Source of the DNA: Nonomuraea maritima
GTDB lineage: Bacteria > Actinomycetota > Actinomycetes > Streptosporangiales > Streptosporangiaceae
NCBI RefSeq assembly: GCF_900100395.1
Contig: NZ_FNFB01000032.1
Location: 19,915 to 83,914, forward strand
Direction: 5' to 3'
Length of the DNA stretch: 64,000 nucleotides
Part shown: in pieces, positions 9,060 through 17,399 of the stretch
Layout of the letters: the number at the start of each line of letters is the position of its first letter
Position numbering within the stretch: the stretch's first letter is position 1
Made by a program: the position numbers and the translations under genes
The notes under the pieces: generated by a model
The model's input: the letters and a program-made list of their open reading frames with translations, nothing else
Told to the model about the DNA's origin: nothing
Database searches by the model: none

Positions 9060-9105
9060 TATCGCGATACATCTTGAGTTTGCCGCGAACACGACATATC
9101 GTGTT
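9060..9105. promoter_or_regulatory. Two palindromes, candidate PadR operators
   Basis: A 10-bp perfect palindrome TATCGCGATA is at 9060-9069. A second inverted repeat, AACACGA-CATA-TCGTGTT, is at 9088-9105. Both sit just upstream of the DUF4097-PadR operon. PadR regulators often repress their own operon through dyads containing ATCGCGAT-like or ACGA/TCGT elements, so autoregulation is likely. Inferred, not shown. Confidence 0.6.
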
Positions 9106-9142
9106 CATGGCAGGGGGCGTATCCCCAGAAAGGGCGACGATC

Positions 9143-9943
9143 ATGCAGCGGACCATCGACCGGCCAGAACACCTGACCTTCCCTGACGTGGCGTCACTCG
9201 ACGTCCGCATCGTTTCCGGCCGCCTCGACGTGCTGGCCGGCGACGGGCCTCCCACGCTGGAGGTCACCGACGTCGACTCGGTCTCCCCGCTCGTCGTCAC
9301 CTACGACGAGGAGACCAAGGAGCTCACCGTCGCCTACCGCGACCTCACCTGGGACGGCATGCTCGGCTGGCTGCGGCGCGACCGGCGCCGTACGGTGCTG
9401 TCGATCTCCGTGCCGAAGACCTGCAAGGTCAAGGCCGGCGTGGTGTCGGCCCCCGCGGTGGTCGCCGGCTTCGAGCGGACCACGCAGGTCAAGAGCGTCT
9501 CGGGCGACATCGTGCTCGACGGGGTCAGCGGCGACGTGAGCGCCACCACCGCCTCCGGGGCCGTCGAGAGCCGGTCGATGGCGGGCGACCTGTCGTTCAA
9601 CAGCGTGTCGGGCGACCTCACGGTGGCCGACGGCACGCCGCGCCGGCTGCGCGCCAAGACGGTCTCCGGCCGCATCATGACCGACCTCACGCTCCGGCCG
9701 ACCTCGCACGTGACCTTGAACAGCGTCTCCGGTGACATCCTGGTCAGGCTCCCCGAGCACGCCGAGGCCGACGTCAGCGTCAAGGCCACCTCCGGCAGGC
9801 TGGTGAGCGCGTTCGAGGAAGTGTTCCACACGAATGGCCCCGGCTCGAGATCGATGGCGGGGCGACTGGGCGGCGGCATGGCCGCGCTGTCGGCCATGAC
9901 GGTCAGCGGCGATGTCACGCTGCTCAAGAGGGAGAGGAAATGA
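9143..9943 (+). CDS. DUF4097-family beta-strand repeat protein
   Basis: A 266-residue protein made of repeated short strands with a recurring SGD/SGR motif (VKSVSGDIVLDGVSGDVS, FNSVSGDLTVADG, LNSVSGDILVRL), typical of DUF4097 putative adhesin/beta-solenoid proteins. No signal peptide, so it is likely cytoplasmic or membrane-associated. The ATG at 9143, 9 nt after AAAGGG, is preferred; in-frame starts at 9074 and 9107 would put coding sequence over the palindromes. Its stop overlaps the PadR start (ATGA), so the pair is coupled. DUF4097-PadR pairs are common in actinomycetes, but their role is unresolved. Confidence 0.82.
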   Translation: MQRTIDRPEHLTFPDVASLDVRIVSGRLDVLAGDGPPTLEVTDVDSVSPLVVTYDEETKELTVAYRDLTWDGMLGWLRRDRRRTVLSISVPKTCKVKAGVVSAPAVVAGFERTTQVKSVSGDIVLDGVSGDVSATTASGAVESRSMAGDLSFNSVSGDLTVADGTPRRLRAKTVSGRIMTDLTLRPTSHVTLNSVSGDILVRLPEHAEADVSVKATSGRLVSAFEEVFHTNGPGSRSMAGRLGGGMAALSAMTVSGDVTLLKRERK

Positions 9944-10677
9944 GCCCTGTCTTCGGTCACGGCCGCCTGCGGCTGTACCTGCTGAAGCTCCTGGAGGAGA
10001 GCCCCCGTCACGGGTACGAGGTCATCCGGCTGCTCCAGGACCGCTTCCTCGGTGTCTACTCGCCCTCCCCTGGCACGATCTACCCGCGCCTGGCCCGCCT
10101 GGAGGAGGAGGGCCTCGTGACCCACGAGGTCGTCAAGGGCAAGAAGGTGTTCTCGATCACCGACAAGGGCCGCGAGGAACTCAACGCCCGGCTCGACGAG
10201 CTCGACGACCTGGAGCAGGAGATCTCCGCGTCCGTCCGCGACATCGCGCGCGAGGTCAAGGAGGACGTGCGCGACACGGTCCGGTCGCTGCGCGACGAGC
10301 TGACGAGGATGGCCAAGGACGTCCGTTCTGGCGCGGGCGAGGAGAGCCGCCGGCTGCGCCAGACACAGGACGACCTCAAGCGGCTGCGCGACCAGCAGAA
10401 GATGCAGTGGATGGAGTCCGCCGTCCACTGGCAGGACGAGGGCGAGCGGCTGAGCGGCGAGTGGCGCCGGATCTGGTCGGAGGTGTGGTCGACGCTCGGC
10501 GGCGCGCCGCCCAACCGGGCGGATCTGGACGCCCAGCTCGGCGAGCTGCTGGCCGACTTCGTCGCCTCGGCGCGAGAGGAGGCGTCCGACGCCCGGCTGA
10601 CCCCGGCGAAGCTGGCGGAGCTGCGGACGACGCTCGACGAGGCGGCCACCCGCGTCCGCACCATCCTCGAACGCTGA
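9940..10677 (+). CDS. PadR-family transcriptional regulator
   Basis: A 245-residue regulator. Residues 1-80 are a PadR winged helix (RLYLLKLLEESPRHGYEVIRLL, then GTIYPRLARLEEEGLVTHE and the wing KGKKVFSITDKG). The remainder is a long helical, probably coiled-coil region (REELNARLDELDDLEQEI through about residue 150) used for dimerisation. The start overlaps the stop of the DUF4097 gene. It probably controls its own operon through the palindromes at 9060-9105. It converges with the dehydrogenase gene across a short GC-rich gap. Confidence 0.88.
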   Translation: MSPVFGHGRLRLYLLKLLEESPRHGYEVIRLLQDRFLGVYSPSPGTIYPRLARLEEEGLVTHEVVKGKKVFSITDKGREELNARLDELDDLEQEISASVRDIAREVKEDVRDTVRSLRDELTRMAKDVRSGAGEESRRLRQTQDDLKRLRDQQKMQWMESAVHWQDEGERLSGEWRRIWSEVWSTLGGAPPNRADLDAQLGELLADFVASAREEASDARLTPAKLAELRTTLDEAATRVRTILER

Positions 10678-10719
10678 GACCGGCCCCCGGGCGGTCGCCC
10701 TGGAGGCCGGCCCGGCGGC

Positions 10720-11676
10720 TCAGCGGGTGAAGACGATCTTTCCGAAGACGTCGCCCTCGGCCATGGCCGCGAACCCGTCGCGCGCCTCGGTCATCGGCAG
10801 CACGCGGTCGATCTCGGGTCGCAGCCCGGTCTGCTCGAGGAACACCGCGAGCCGCCCGAGCTGGTCGCGGGTGCCCATGGTGGAGCCGATCACCGACAGC
10901 TGCAGGAAGAAGACCCGGTTGAGGTCGGCGGGCGGGGCGGCTCCGCTGGTGGCGCCGCAGACGACGATGCGCCCGCCCGGTTTGAGTGACTTGAGCGAGT
11001 GGTCCCAGGTGGCCTGCCCGACGGTCTCCATGACGGCGTCCACCCGCTCGGGCAGCCGCGCGCCGGGCTCGAAGACCTGGTCGGCGCCGAGCTGCCGGGC
11101 CCGCTCGCGCTTGGCCTCCGTCCGGCTGGTGGCCCACATCCGGTAACCGGCGGCGCGACCGAGCGCGATCAGCGCGGTGGCGACCCCGCCGCCCGCGCCC
11201 TGCACCAGCACGGTGGAGCCGGGCTGCAGCCCGGCCTTGTCGAACAGCATCCGGTACGCGGTCAGCCACGCCGTCGGCAGGCAGGCCGCGTGCTCGAAGC
11301 TGAGCCCCGCGGGCTTGGGCACCAGGTTGCCGCGCGGAACGGCGACCCGGTCGGCGAACGTGCCGTCGTACACCTCCGACAGCAGCGACCGCCTGGGGTC
11401 GAGCGTCTCGTCACCGCCGGAACCGATCACGGCGTGCACGATGACCTCGTTGCCGTCCTCGTCGACGCCGGCGGCGTCGCAGCCGAGCACGATGGGCAGG
11501 CGGTCCTTCCTGATGCCGACGCCCTTGAGCGTCCACAGGTCGTGGTGGTTGAGCGCGGCGGCGCGGACGGTGACCGTCGTCCAGCCGTCCGGGGGCTCGG
11601 GATCGGGGTGCTCGCCGAGGGTCAGTCCGGCGAGCGGGTTGTCGGGGTCGGTCTGTGTGGCGGTTACCGCGAACAT
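10720..11676 (-). CDS. Zinc-type/quinone-oxidoreductase-like medium-chain dehydrogenase
   Basis: A 318-residue MDR-superfamily protein. The GroES-like N-terminal half includes ALNHHDLWTLKG and VLGCDAAGVDEDG. The Rossmann half has VLVQGAGGGVATALIALGRAAG and an ATSRTEAKRERARQLGAD segment that suggests NADPH preference. The structural zinc-site cysteine cluster is absent, so it is closer to quinone oxidoreductase or enoyl reductase members than to classical alcohol dehydrogenase. Single gene on the minus strand, starting at an ATG. The physiological substrate cannot be read from sequence. Confidence 0.85.
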   Translation of the reverse strand: MFAVTATQTDPDNPLAGLTLGEHPDPEPPDGWTTVTVRAAALNHHDLWTLKGVGIRKDRLPIVLGCDAAGVDEDGNEVIVHAVIGSGGDETLDPRRSLLSEVYDGTFADRVAVPRGNLVPKPAGLSFEHAACLPTAWLTAYRMLFDKAGLQPGSTVLVQGAGGGVATALIALGRAAGYRMWATSRTEAKRERARQLGADQVFEPGARLPERVDAVMETVGQATWDHSLKSLKPGGRIVVCGATSGAAPPADLNRVFFLQLSVIGSTMGTRDQLGRLAVFLEQTGLRPEIDRVLPMTEARDGFAAMAEGDVFGKIVFTR

Positions 11677-11726
11677 GGCCGCACCCTACTTCAGGGTGAT
11701 CGATTCGCCGACGACCGCGGGCCGCC

Positions 11727-12647
11727 TCATTTCAACGTGACGCGGATGCTCTTGACGGCCTTCTCCCGGAACTCCTCGGGGCCCGAGGCCACCACCAGCA
11801 CGTTCCCCCGGCACGCCATGTCAGCCCACTGGCGGCGTCCCTCGCTCTCGCCGGGCGGGCGGAACTCCTTGCCGCACGTGGGCGTGGGCGCGAGCATCAC
11901 CGTCTTGCCGGCCCCTCCCCCGAACCACAGCTGCGGCCCGACCGGCTCGCCGCGTTCGATCTCTCCTGGCTTGGCGAGCCGTACTCCCTCACCGGCCGAC
12001 AGCACGAGGTAGCCCTCCTTGGTGACGTCGCCCTTGAGGTTCTCGGCGGCGGTCACCCGCTGGTCGAACGTGAGGCCCTGGCCCCGGTCGTACATGGCGA
12101 GCCGCCACGAGCCGAACGAGAACAGCAGCACCTGCCCGTACGCGCCGGCCTGCCGGGGCCACAAGGTGACGTTGGGGGCGTAGTTGCGGATCGGCTCGCC
12201 GCCGCGGGTGATCTCGACCTCGCCACCGTACGGGGCGATGAGCTGCCGGTGCCGGCCCTCGACCCACATGCCCTGGAACGGCCGCGAGCCCAGCTCGTCG
12301 ATGTTGAGCTCGGCGGGGTAGCGCACCTCGGCGCGGGTGCCGTCGGGGAACACCACCGGCAGCACCTCGTCGCCGCCCTTGGCGGTGGCGGCGATGGTGA
12401 GGTTGTTGGGCGGGGCGTCGATGCGGGTGAGCGACCTGATCGGCGCCGGCACCTGCCGCGTCGTCACTTCCGCGGCGGCCGGATCGGCGGGCGCCGGATC
12501 GACGTCGGCCGGGGCCGCGACCGGGTCGCGGCTGGCGAGCAGGCTGACGGCAGGAATCAACAGGAGCGCGAGGACCACCGCCAGTCCGATCCAGCGGCGC
12601 CGGCCGTCGCGCTCGCCTGCCTCGATCACGTCGAACTCTTTCGCCAC
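11727..12647 (-). CDS. Membrane-anchored protein of unknown function
   Basis: A 306-residue protein starting at a GTG 6 nt after GAGGA. A short charged N-terminus (VAKEFDVIEAGERDGRRR) is followed by one hydrophobic helix, WIGLAVVLALLLIPAVSLLA, so it is anchored with the bulk outside. Next comes a Pro/Ala/Asp linker, then a beta-rich domain containing LTIAATAKGGDEVLPVVFPDG, GSWRLAMYDRGQGL and a late CGKEF...DMACRGNVLVVASG with two cysteines that could pair. I do not recognise a family. It is divergent from the first protease-like gene, but nothing ties them together functionally. Confidence 0.7.
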   Translation of the reverse strand: MAKEFDVIEAGERDGRRRWIGLAVVLALLLIPAVSLLASRDPVAAPADVDPAPADPAAAEVTTRQVPAPIRSLTRIDAPPNNLTIAATAKGGDEVLPVVFPDGTRAEVRYPAELNIDELGSRPFQGMWVEGRHRQLIAPYGGEVEITRGGEPIRNYAPNVTLWPRQAGAYGQVLLFSFGSWRLAMYDRGQGLTFDQRVTAAENLKGDVTKEGYLVLSAGEGVRLAKPGEIERGEPVGPQLWFGGGAGKTVMLAPTPTCGKEFRPPGESEGRRQWADMACRGNVLVVASGPEEFREKAVKSIRVTLK

Positions 12648-13081
12648 GACGTTCCTCGCCGAGTAGTGCCGGCTTGCGCCCTTGGCGTCCAGTTCAGTTG
12701 ACCGGCGGCCTCCCGCGCAAGACCTGGGGCCGGAGAATTCGTCACGATATCTCCACTGGAGTGCCGGGACGCGGGTGATGAGCGGCACCGGCGTGGGCCG
12801 AGCGCCAGGCGGACAACCCCGGTGCCGCCGGGCTTCCCGGCCGTGGAGTGACCAGCGGTGAACGCCGTTACCGGTGATTCTCACTGCGCTTCATCAGGTC
12901 GCCGACCTGGGGAGATGCCGATTGAGAATACATGCGTATTCGCTATTTCGATACCGGGTCATGCTTTTTCGCATTGTTTCCTGGCCGGTGTATTGCGCCC
13001 TTCATTAACGTTCCGAGCGTTTTCCTGGCCCACCGGGGCGCCGTACCCCGCTCTGGGCCGCCGAAAGCCGAGAGGAGCTCC
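12648..13081. promoter_or_regulatory. 434-bp divergent promoter region with a 16-bp inverted repeat
   Basis: No convincing gene. The notable element is a perfect inverted repeat GAATAC-ATGC-GTATTC at 12926-12941, in an AT-rich patch about 140 bp before the first protease-like gene. It is a candidate operator. A GGAG ribosome site lies just before the ATG at 13082. Confidence 0.5.
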
Positions 13082-14200
13082 ATGTACCCCCGAGCAAGGC
13101 GCATCGCGACCCCGCTCGCCGGCCTCGCGGCCGTCGCCCTGACCGCGGGAGCGGTCAGCGGCGCGGCGAGCGCGGCCGCACCCTCCGACACCGTCTCCAG
13201 GAACGCGGCGACCCCCGCCGAACAGGCGATCCAGTTCTGGACGCCCGACCGCATCCAGAAGGCCACCGACTACGACGCCGCCCTCGACATCTCGACCGAG
13301 GGCCTCAAGGCCCGCGCCGACAAGCCCGACGGCCCTCCAGGATCGGTGCCGCCGATCGGCGCGCAGAAAGGCTCGTCCACGAAGAGCAAGCAGGTGAGCC
13401 TGCCCAACACGGTCGGCCGCGTGTTCTTCACGCTGCCGCGGACCGACCCCCGCAACCCGAAGAACTGGCGGTACTGCTCGGCCACCTCGGTGCAGGGCAA
13501 GTACCGCAACCTCGTGGCGACCTCCGCCCACTGTGTGTACGACACCAAGCAGAACACCTTCTACGACAACTGGGTGTTCATCCCGTCGTACTGGGACGGC
13601 GACAACGCCTGGAACGGCAAGGCGCCGTACGGCATCTACGCCGCCAGGACCTTCAACGCCCACGACGACTTCGTGGTGAAGGAGGACTACGACTACGACT
13701 ACGCCTTCGTCAACGTCCACAACGGGATCAAGGTCCAGTGGGAGAAGGTCGGCGGCCGCTGGAAGTGGACCAAGAAGAACGTCGGCCGGCTGGGCGACAA
13801 CGTCGGCGGCCAGGGCTTCACCTGGAACAGGAACCCGAAGGCGAACGTGTTCTCCTTCGGGTACCCGGCCGGTGAGCACCCCGACGGCGACAAGCCGTAC
13901 ACCGGCCGCACGATGAAGTGGTGCTACGGCACGACCAAGCCGATGCCGGAGGCCCAGAAGTACAACCTGCAGGAGCACGTCGGCTTCAAGTGCGCCTTCA
14001 CCGCGGGTGCCAGCGGTGGACCGTTCCTGTACCAGTACAAGAACGCCTCGCGCACCGGCTACCTCGTCGGCGTGAACAGCATCGCCTGGGACACCGACGG
14101 CAACGACCGCTACGACCACATCTCCTCGCCGTACTTCAACGGCGACACCTACACGGTCTACAAGGCCGCGGCCAACCGGTGGACCGGCAACATGCCGTGA
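13082..14200 (+). CDS. Secreted trypsin-fold serine protease, paralog 1 (intact triad)
   Basis: A 372-residue protein with a classical signal peptide (PRARRIATPLAGLAAVAL, cleavage likely after ASA), a short propeptide with the array-wide FW motif (AIQFWTPDRIQKAT), then an S1/V8-like chymotrypsin fold. The triad is complete: His150 in TSAHC, Asp206 in DYDYDYAFV and Ser311 in GASGGP. Two cysteine pairs are plausible (C around SATS and AHC; WCYG and KCAF). GASGGP replaces the usual GDSGGP. The ATG at 13082 follows GGAGC; in-frame upstream starts lie in the promoter. First of six consecutive homologues; probably an active extracellular endopeptidase. Confidence 0.88.
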   Translation: MYPRARRIATPLAGLAAVALTAGAVSGAASAAAPSDTVSRNAATPAEQAIQFWTPDRIQKATDYDAALDISTEGLKARADKPDGPPGSVPPIGAQKGSSTKSKQVSLPNTVGRVFFTLPRTDPRNPKNWRYCSATSVQGKYRNLVATSAHCVYDTKQNTFYDNWVFIPSYWDGDNAWNGKAPYGIYAARTFNAHDDFVVKEDYDYDYAFVNVHNGIKVQWEKVGGRWKWTKKNVGRLGDNVGGQGFTWNRNPKANVFSFGYPAGEHPDGDKPYTGRTMKWCYGTTKPMPEAQKYNLQEHVGFKCAFTAGASGGPFLYQYKNASRTGYLVGVNSIAWDTDGNDRYDHISSPYFNGDTYTVYKAAANRWTGNMP

Positions 14201-14215
14201 TCGACCGGCCCCCGC

Positions 14216-14246
14216 AGGCCCCGGTTCCCTCTGGGAGCCGGGGCCT
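14216..14246 (+). terminator. Hairpin terminator after paralog 1
   Basis: Perfect 9-bp stem, aggccccgg (14216-14224) with ccggggcct (14238-14246), followed by tcccccg. It lies 15 bp after the stop codon. Confidence 0.75.
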
Positions 14247-14548
14247 TCCCCCGATGTTCCCAGGATGTTCCCAGGCGGGGGAATAACGTGGCGTACGCCA
14301 CTGGATCGGTCCCGAAAGCGTTGGGGAATGACGGGATATTGCGCGCGCACTACCCGCCAGAAATCGGCCCTGACCTGCGGGAACGCTAGTCAGGTAATGA
14401 TCATTTTCGGCGCCCTGGAGCCAGAGACTCACGTCGCTCTTATCGTTCGTCCGCCACTCTAGATCAGGTAACGAATCTCTCTACGAGCTGCAATAGAGCC
14501 TTCCCATCTGGAAAAATCCTCCCTTACGACCCAAAAGAAAGGCAATTC
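14247..14548 (+). promoter_or_regulatory. Intergenic region before paralog 2
   Basis: About 300 bp without a gene. It is AT-richer than its surroundings from 14395 onward (gtaatgatcatttt), likely the promoter. It lacks the conserved block found before paralogs 3-5. A ribosome site GAAAGG lies 6 nt before the ATG at 14549. Confidence 0.4.
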
Positions 14549-15631
14549 ATGATCTCCCGAGCCAGGCGCCTCGCGGCCGTCGCCATCGGCGGCGCGCTGC
14601 TGTGGCTGCCTGCTCTCACGGGGATCGCCCACGCCGCGCCATCGAAGGTGTACGCCGTCCCGCTGGCCAAGACCGCCGCGGACGTCAAGAGGGTCGCCGA
14701 GTACTGGAAGCCCGACCGGCTCAAGCTGGCCGACAAGTACACCCCCGCCACCCCCGGAGCCTCCGGCAGGAACGGCTCGGCCGCCGCGGGCACCGGCGCC
14801 CCGACCTCCGTCGCCTCGGTCAGCAAGACACTGGCCGCGCAGAGCGTGGCCGCCGTGGCGCCGCGCACGGGCACCGCCCAGACCATGGGGAAGGTCTTCT
14901 TCCGGTTCGGCGACAAGGAGTACTGGTGCTCCGGCAGCGCGGTCGCGGCCAAGAACCGCAGCGTCGTCGCCACAGCCGGCCACTGCGCGTACGACGCCCG
15001 TCAGACCAGGGCCGCCGACTACTGGATCTTCGTCCCCAACCCCGGCCCCCACGGTGAGACGCCCGAGGGCATCTACGTGGGCGCCTCGATCAGCATGCAC
15101 GAGGACTGGGTCGGCAAGGGCGACTACGACTACGACTACGCGTTCGTGACCGTGCACCGGGGATTCACCTGGACCGCCAAGGACGGCGACTACGTCATGA
15201 CCGACGCCGGCAGGCTCCAGGACAACGTGGGCGGGCTCGGCATCGAGCTGAACAAGAAGCCGGGCACGTACACGGTGGCCCCGTTCGGCTATCCGGCGGG
15301 GGCGCAGCCCAACGGCAGGACTCCGTTCAACGGCAGGACGCTGGCCAAGTGCCCGGCCGGCCCCACCCACTTCAGGGAAGCGCCCACCCGCGACGTGCAG
15401 AAGGGCGTCGAGCTGCGGCCGTGCGACTTCAGCGCGGGCGCCAGCGGCGGCCCCTGGGTGATCGGGTACGACGACACCCGCCGGCTCGGGCTGCTCAACG
15501 GCGTCGTCAGCCTGACGTGGCGGAACCCGGCGGGCTACTACGAATCGGTGTCGTCCCCGTACTTCGACACCGTCACCGGAGAGGTCTACCGGCGGGCCGC
15601 CGGACTCACCACCCCGTCGAAAGTGACCTAA
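14549..15631 (+). CDS. Secreted trypsin-fold serine protease, paralog 2 (intact triad)
   Basis: A 360-residue protein with a signal peptide (SRARRLAAVAIGGALLWLPAL, cleavage after AHA), a propeptide with VAEYWKPDRLKLADKYT, a Gly/Ala/Ser/Thr linker (about residues 68-110), and the protease domain. The triad is His145 (TAGHC), Asp196 (DYDYDYAFV) and Ser299 in GASGGPW. This is the most divergent copy at the N-terminus and has no insert between Asp and Ser beyond a short loop. Probably active. No clear terminator follows; the stop codon overlaps a CRP-like palindrome at 15622-15637. Confidence 0.88.
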   Translation: MISRARRLAAVAIGGALLWLPALTGIAHAAPSKVYAVPLAKTAADVKRVAEYWKPDRLKLADKYTPATPGASGRNGSAAAGTGAPTSVASVSKTLAAQSVAAVAPRTGTAQTMGKVFFRFGDKEYWCSGSAVAAKNRSVVATAGHCAYDARQTRAADYWIFVPNPGPHGETPEGIYVGASISMHEDWVGKGDYDYDYAFVTVHRGFTWTAKDGDYVMTDAGRLQDNVGGLGIELNKKPGTYTVAPFGYPAGAQPNGRTPFNGRTLAKCPAGPTHFREAPTRDVQKGVELRPCDFSAGASGGPWVIGYDDTRRLGLLNGVVSLTWRNPAGYYESVSSPYFDTVTGEVYRRAAGLTTPSKVT

Positions 15632-15637
15632 GTCACG
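15622..15637. promoter_or_regulatory. CRP-like palindrome (weak)
   Basis: AGTGA-CCTAAG-TCACG matches the TGTGA-N6-TCACA consensus at 8 of 10 positions, about 190 bp before the paralog 3 start, and overlaps the stop codon of paralog 2. Reported because better matches lie upstream of paralogs 4 and 5. On its own it could be chance. Confidence 0.3.
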
Positions 15638-15747
15638 GCAACCGGGCAGTCACGAGGAGTGATCAGCCAGTTCTTCATCTCGGAACGGTCACGGCCGCCG
15701 GTTGGAACGTTCGACAGGTACGTCCGCGGATTCCCGGACCAAGGGCA

Positions 15748-15778
15748 CACTGTAGGTTCCGGGCTGTCCGTTTGCTGA
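15748..15778 (+). promoter_or_regulatory. Conserved upstream block, copy A (paralog 3)
   Basis: This 31-bp block matches copy C (19317-19347) at 26 of 31 positions. Its right end is 50 bp before the TTG start of paralog 3, almost the same spacing as in paralogs 4 and 5. A shared promoter or transcription-start element is likely. All five differences from copy C are changes to G. Confidence 0.6.
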
Positions 15779-15827
15779 GTTACGGAGGTGCGTGACGTGC
15801 CTCCGGTCAGCGCAACCTGGAGTTAGC

Positions 15828-16994
15828 TTGCAGCGAATCCTTCTCCCCGCCGGTGGTGCCCTCCTGGTCACCGGTCTGATCGCCTCCGGACTGTCCGGCA
15901 CGGCCGCCCAGGCCGCCGCCCGGGTCGCGCACGACCCGATGGCGCGCAGCAACGCCGAGGCCGTCTCCGTCGCCTCTTTCTGGCTCGCCTCGAACGGCGC
16001 CGCCCTCCGCCGGGCGACCCAGTACACCTGGGACTCGAAGGAGGTCCGCAAGGTCGTCTCCAAGGGCGGCTACAGCCCTGACGGCCGTCCCGGCATCGCC
16101 GCCCCGATCGGCGGGTCGAGGCCGACCGGCTCCGCCCAGAACGTCAACCTGCCCAAGACCGTCGGCAAGGTGTTCTTCGTCGACGGCTCCGGCAGGTACC
16201 GCTGGTGCACGGCCACCGCTATCCAGTCGAACTACCGCAACCTGGTCGCCACGGCCGGCCACTGCGTGTACGACACCGACAGCAACGCCCCGACCCTGGA
16301 CAAGTGGGTCTTCGTCCCCGGCTACTACCAGGGCAAGGCCCCGTTCGGCATCTATGTGGGCAAGCAGGCCTTCACCCACTACGACTTCGACGTCTACGAG
16401 GACTACGACCGCGACTACGCGTTCGTGACCGTCTACAACGGCATCATGTTCAACGGCGTCAAGCGGGTCAGCGGCAGGGAGTACGCGCGGTTCACCGGGC
16501 CGAAGCGCTCGTGGGGCGGGCGTAACTACATCCTGCTGTCGAAGGACGCGGGTCGCCTCGGCGACAACGTGGGCGGGCAGGGCGTCGCCTGGAACCAGCC
16601 CACCGGTAAGCCCGTACGCACCTTCGGCTACCCGGCGGCGCCGCACCCCGACGGCGACAAGCCGTACAGCGGCGTGACGCCGAAGTACTGCTACGGCCGG
16701 CCCTCCGGCAAGAGCGTCGGCGCGCCCTGGCTCAAGATCAACGAGCATGTGGGCCTCAAGTGCGCCGTGACGCCCGGCTACGACGGCGGACCCTGGCTGC
16801 TCAACTACAGCAACGCCAAGCGTCTCGGCTACGTGAACGGTGTGACCAGCACGTTCGCCGACCAGGACGGCAACGACCGGATCGACCTCATCACCTCGCC
16901 GTACTTCGACGGGGAGACGGCGTCGGTCTACAACGCGGCCCGCAACGTCGCGTCCGGCAAGATCGTCGGCCCGCACGGCGAGCTGTACAGGTAA
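15828..16994 (+). CDS. Secreted trypsin-fold protein, paralog 3 (Ser replaced by Asp)
   Basis: A 388-residue homologue. The TTG at 15828 is chosen because it gives the array's shared N-terminus (xxRILLPAGG) and has GGAG 5 nt upstream; a GTG at 15792 is less likely. Signal peptide to about AAQAAA, the FW motif VASFWLASNGAALRRATQ, then the trypsin-fold domain. His145 (TAGHC) and Asp196 (DRDYAFV) are kept, but the nucleophile position is Asp319 in GYDGGPW. A short insert of about 25 residues (NGVKRVSGREYARF) follows the Asp strand. It is expected to lack normal serine-protease activity. It ends GPHGELYR, like paralog 6. Confidence 0.88.
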   Translation: MQRILLPAGGALLVTGLIASGLSGTAAQAAARVAHDPMARSNAEAVSVASFWLASNGAALRRATQYTWDSKEVRKVVSKGGYSPDGRPGIAAPIGGSRPTGSAQNVNLPKTVGKVFFVDGSGRYRWCTATAIQSNYRNLVATAGHCVYDTDSNAPTLDKWVFVPGYYQGKAPFGIYVGKQAFTHYDFDVYEDYDRDYAFVTVYNGIMFNGVKRVSGREYARFTGPKRSWGGRNYILLSKDAGRLGDNVGGQGVAWNQPTGKPVRTFGYPAAPHPDGDKPYSGVTPKYCYGRPSGKSVGAPWLKINEHVGLKCAVTPGYDGGPWLLNYSNAKRLGYVNGVTSTFADQDGNDRIDLITSPYFDGETASVYNAARNVASGKIVGPHGELYR

Positions 16995-17010
16995 GCCCTA
17001 CCAGGGGAAA

Positions 17011-17045
17011 GCGAGGGCCTCCGGCACCATGCCGGGGGCCCTCGC
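17011..17045 (+). terminator. Hairpin terminator after paralog 3
   Basis: A 15-bp stem with one G-T wobble: gcgagggcctccggc (17011-17025) with gccgggggccctcgc (17031-17045), followed by cttgttcc. It begins 17 bp after the stop. Confidence 0.85.
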
Positions 17046-17114
17046 CTTGTTCCCGGCACGGGCGCTACCGGCCGATCGGAGCAATTTAGACGGAGATAGT
17101 TCCCATCCGGTTCC

Positions 17115-17130
17115 TGTGATCTGAGGCACA
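17115..17130. promoter_or_regulatory. CRP-like palindrome upstream of paralog 4
   Basis: TGTGA-TCTGAG-GCACA matches the CRP consensus TGTGA-N6-TCACA at 9 of 10 positions. It shares the TGTGATCTG left half with the perfect site at 19102-19117 and lies 285 bp before its gene, compared with 292 bp for that site. Confidence 0.5.
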
Positions 17131-17320
17131 TTTGACCGACTACGGTATGTGGCGCGCCGCTAACGACACTTTCGTCCCGGCAACAACATCACCGGCACAC
17201 ACTGCAAAAACGTGATTTGTTGATCACTCGCCGCGAAAAGGTCTGACATGTCACGGAATGGTAACGCCGCCAGAGGGCCTTACCGGATGCGTCAAACCGG
17301 GTTCCACCTGCGGAGATCAC

Positions 17321-17363
17321 CACGCTATGTTCCTTGCTATCCCTTTACTGACGCATGGGACGC
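17321..17363 (+). promoter_or_regulatory. Conserved upstream block, copy B (paralog 4)
   Basis: A 43-bp segment identical at 40 positions to copy C (19317-19359). It contains CTATCCCTTTACTGACGC and ends its 31-bp core 49 bp before the TTG start. Similarity continues more weakly through the untranslated leader to the AAGGAG ribosome site. Probably a duplicated promoter. Confidence 0.7.
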
Positions 17364-17399
17364 CCGTTGCGACCCACGACAGACCAAGGAGCAGTTCCC

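Noticed and set aside
4183..9300. A 1705-codon open frame on the minus strand opposite kgd
   Set aside because: It is the antisense of a clear, conserved kgd gene. Its product is low-complexity Arg/Leu/Val/Asp text with no domain, as expected from GC-rich codon bias.
17210..17235. GTGAT-TTGTTG-ATCAC as another CRP site
   Set aside because: The half-sites are spaced 8 rather than 6 bp when read as GTGA/TCAC, so it does not fit the CRP pattern. It may still be another regulator's site.
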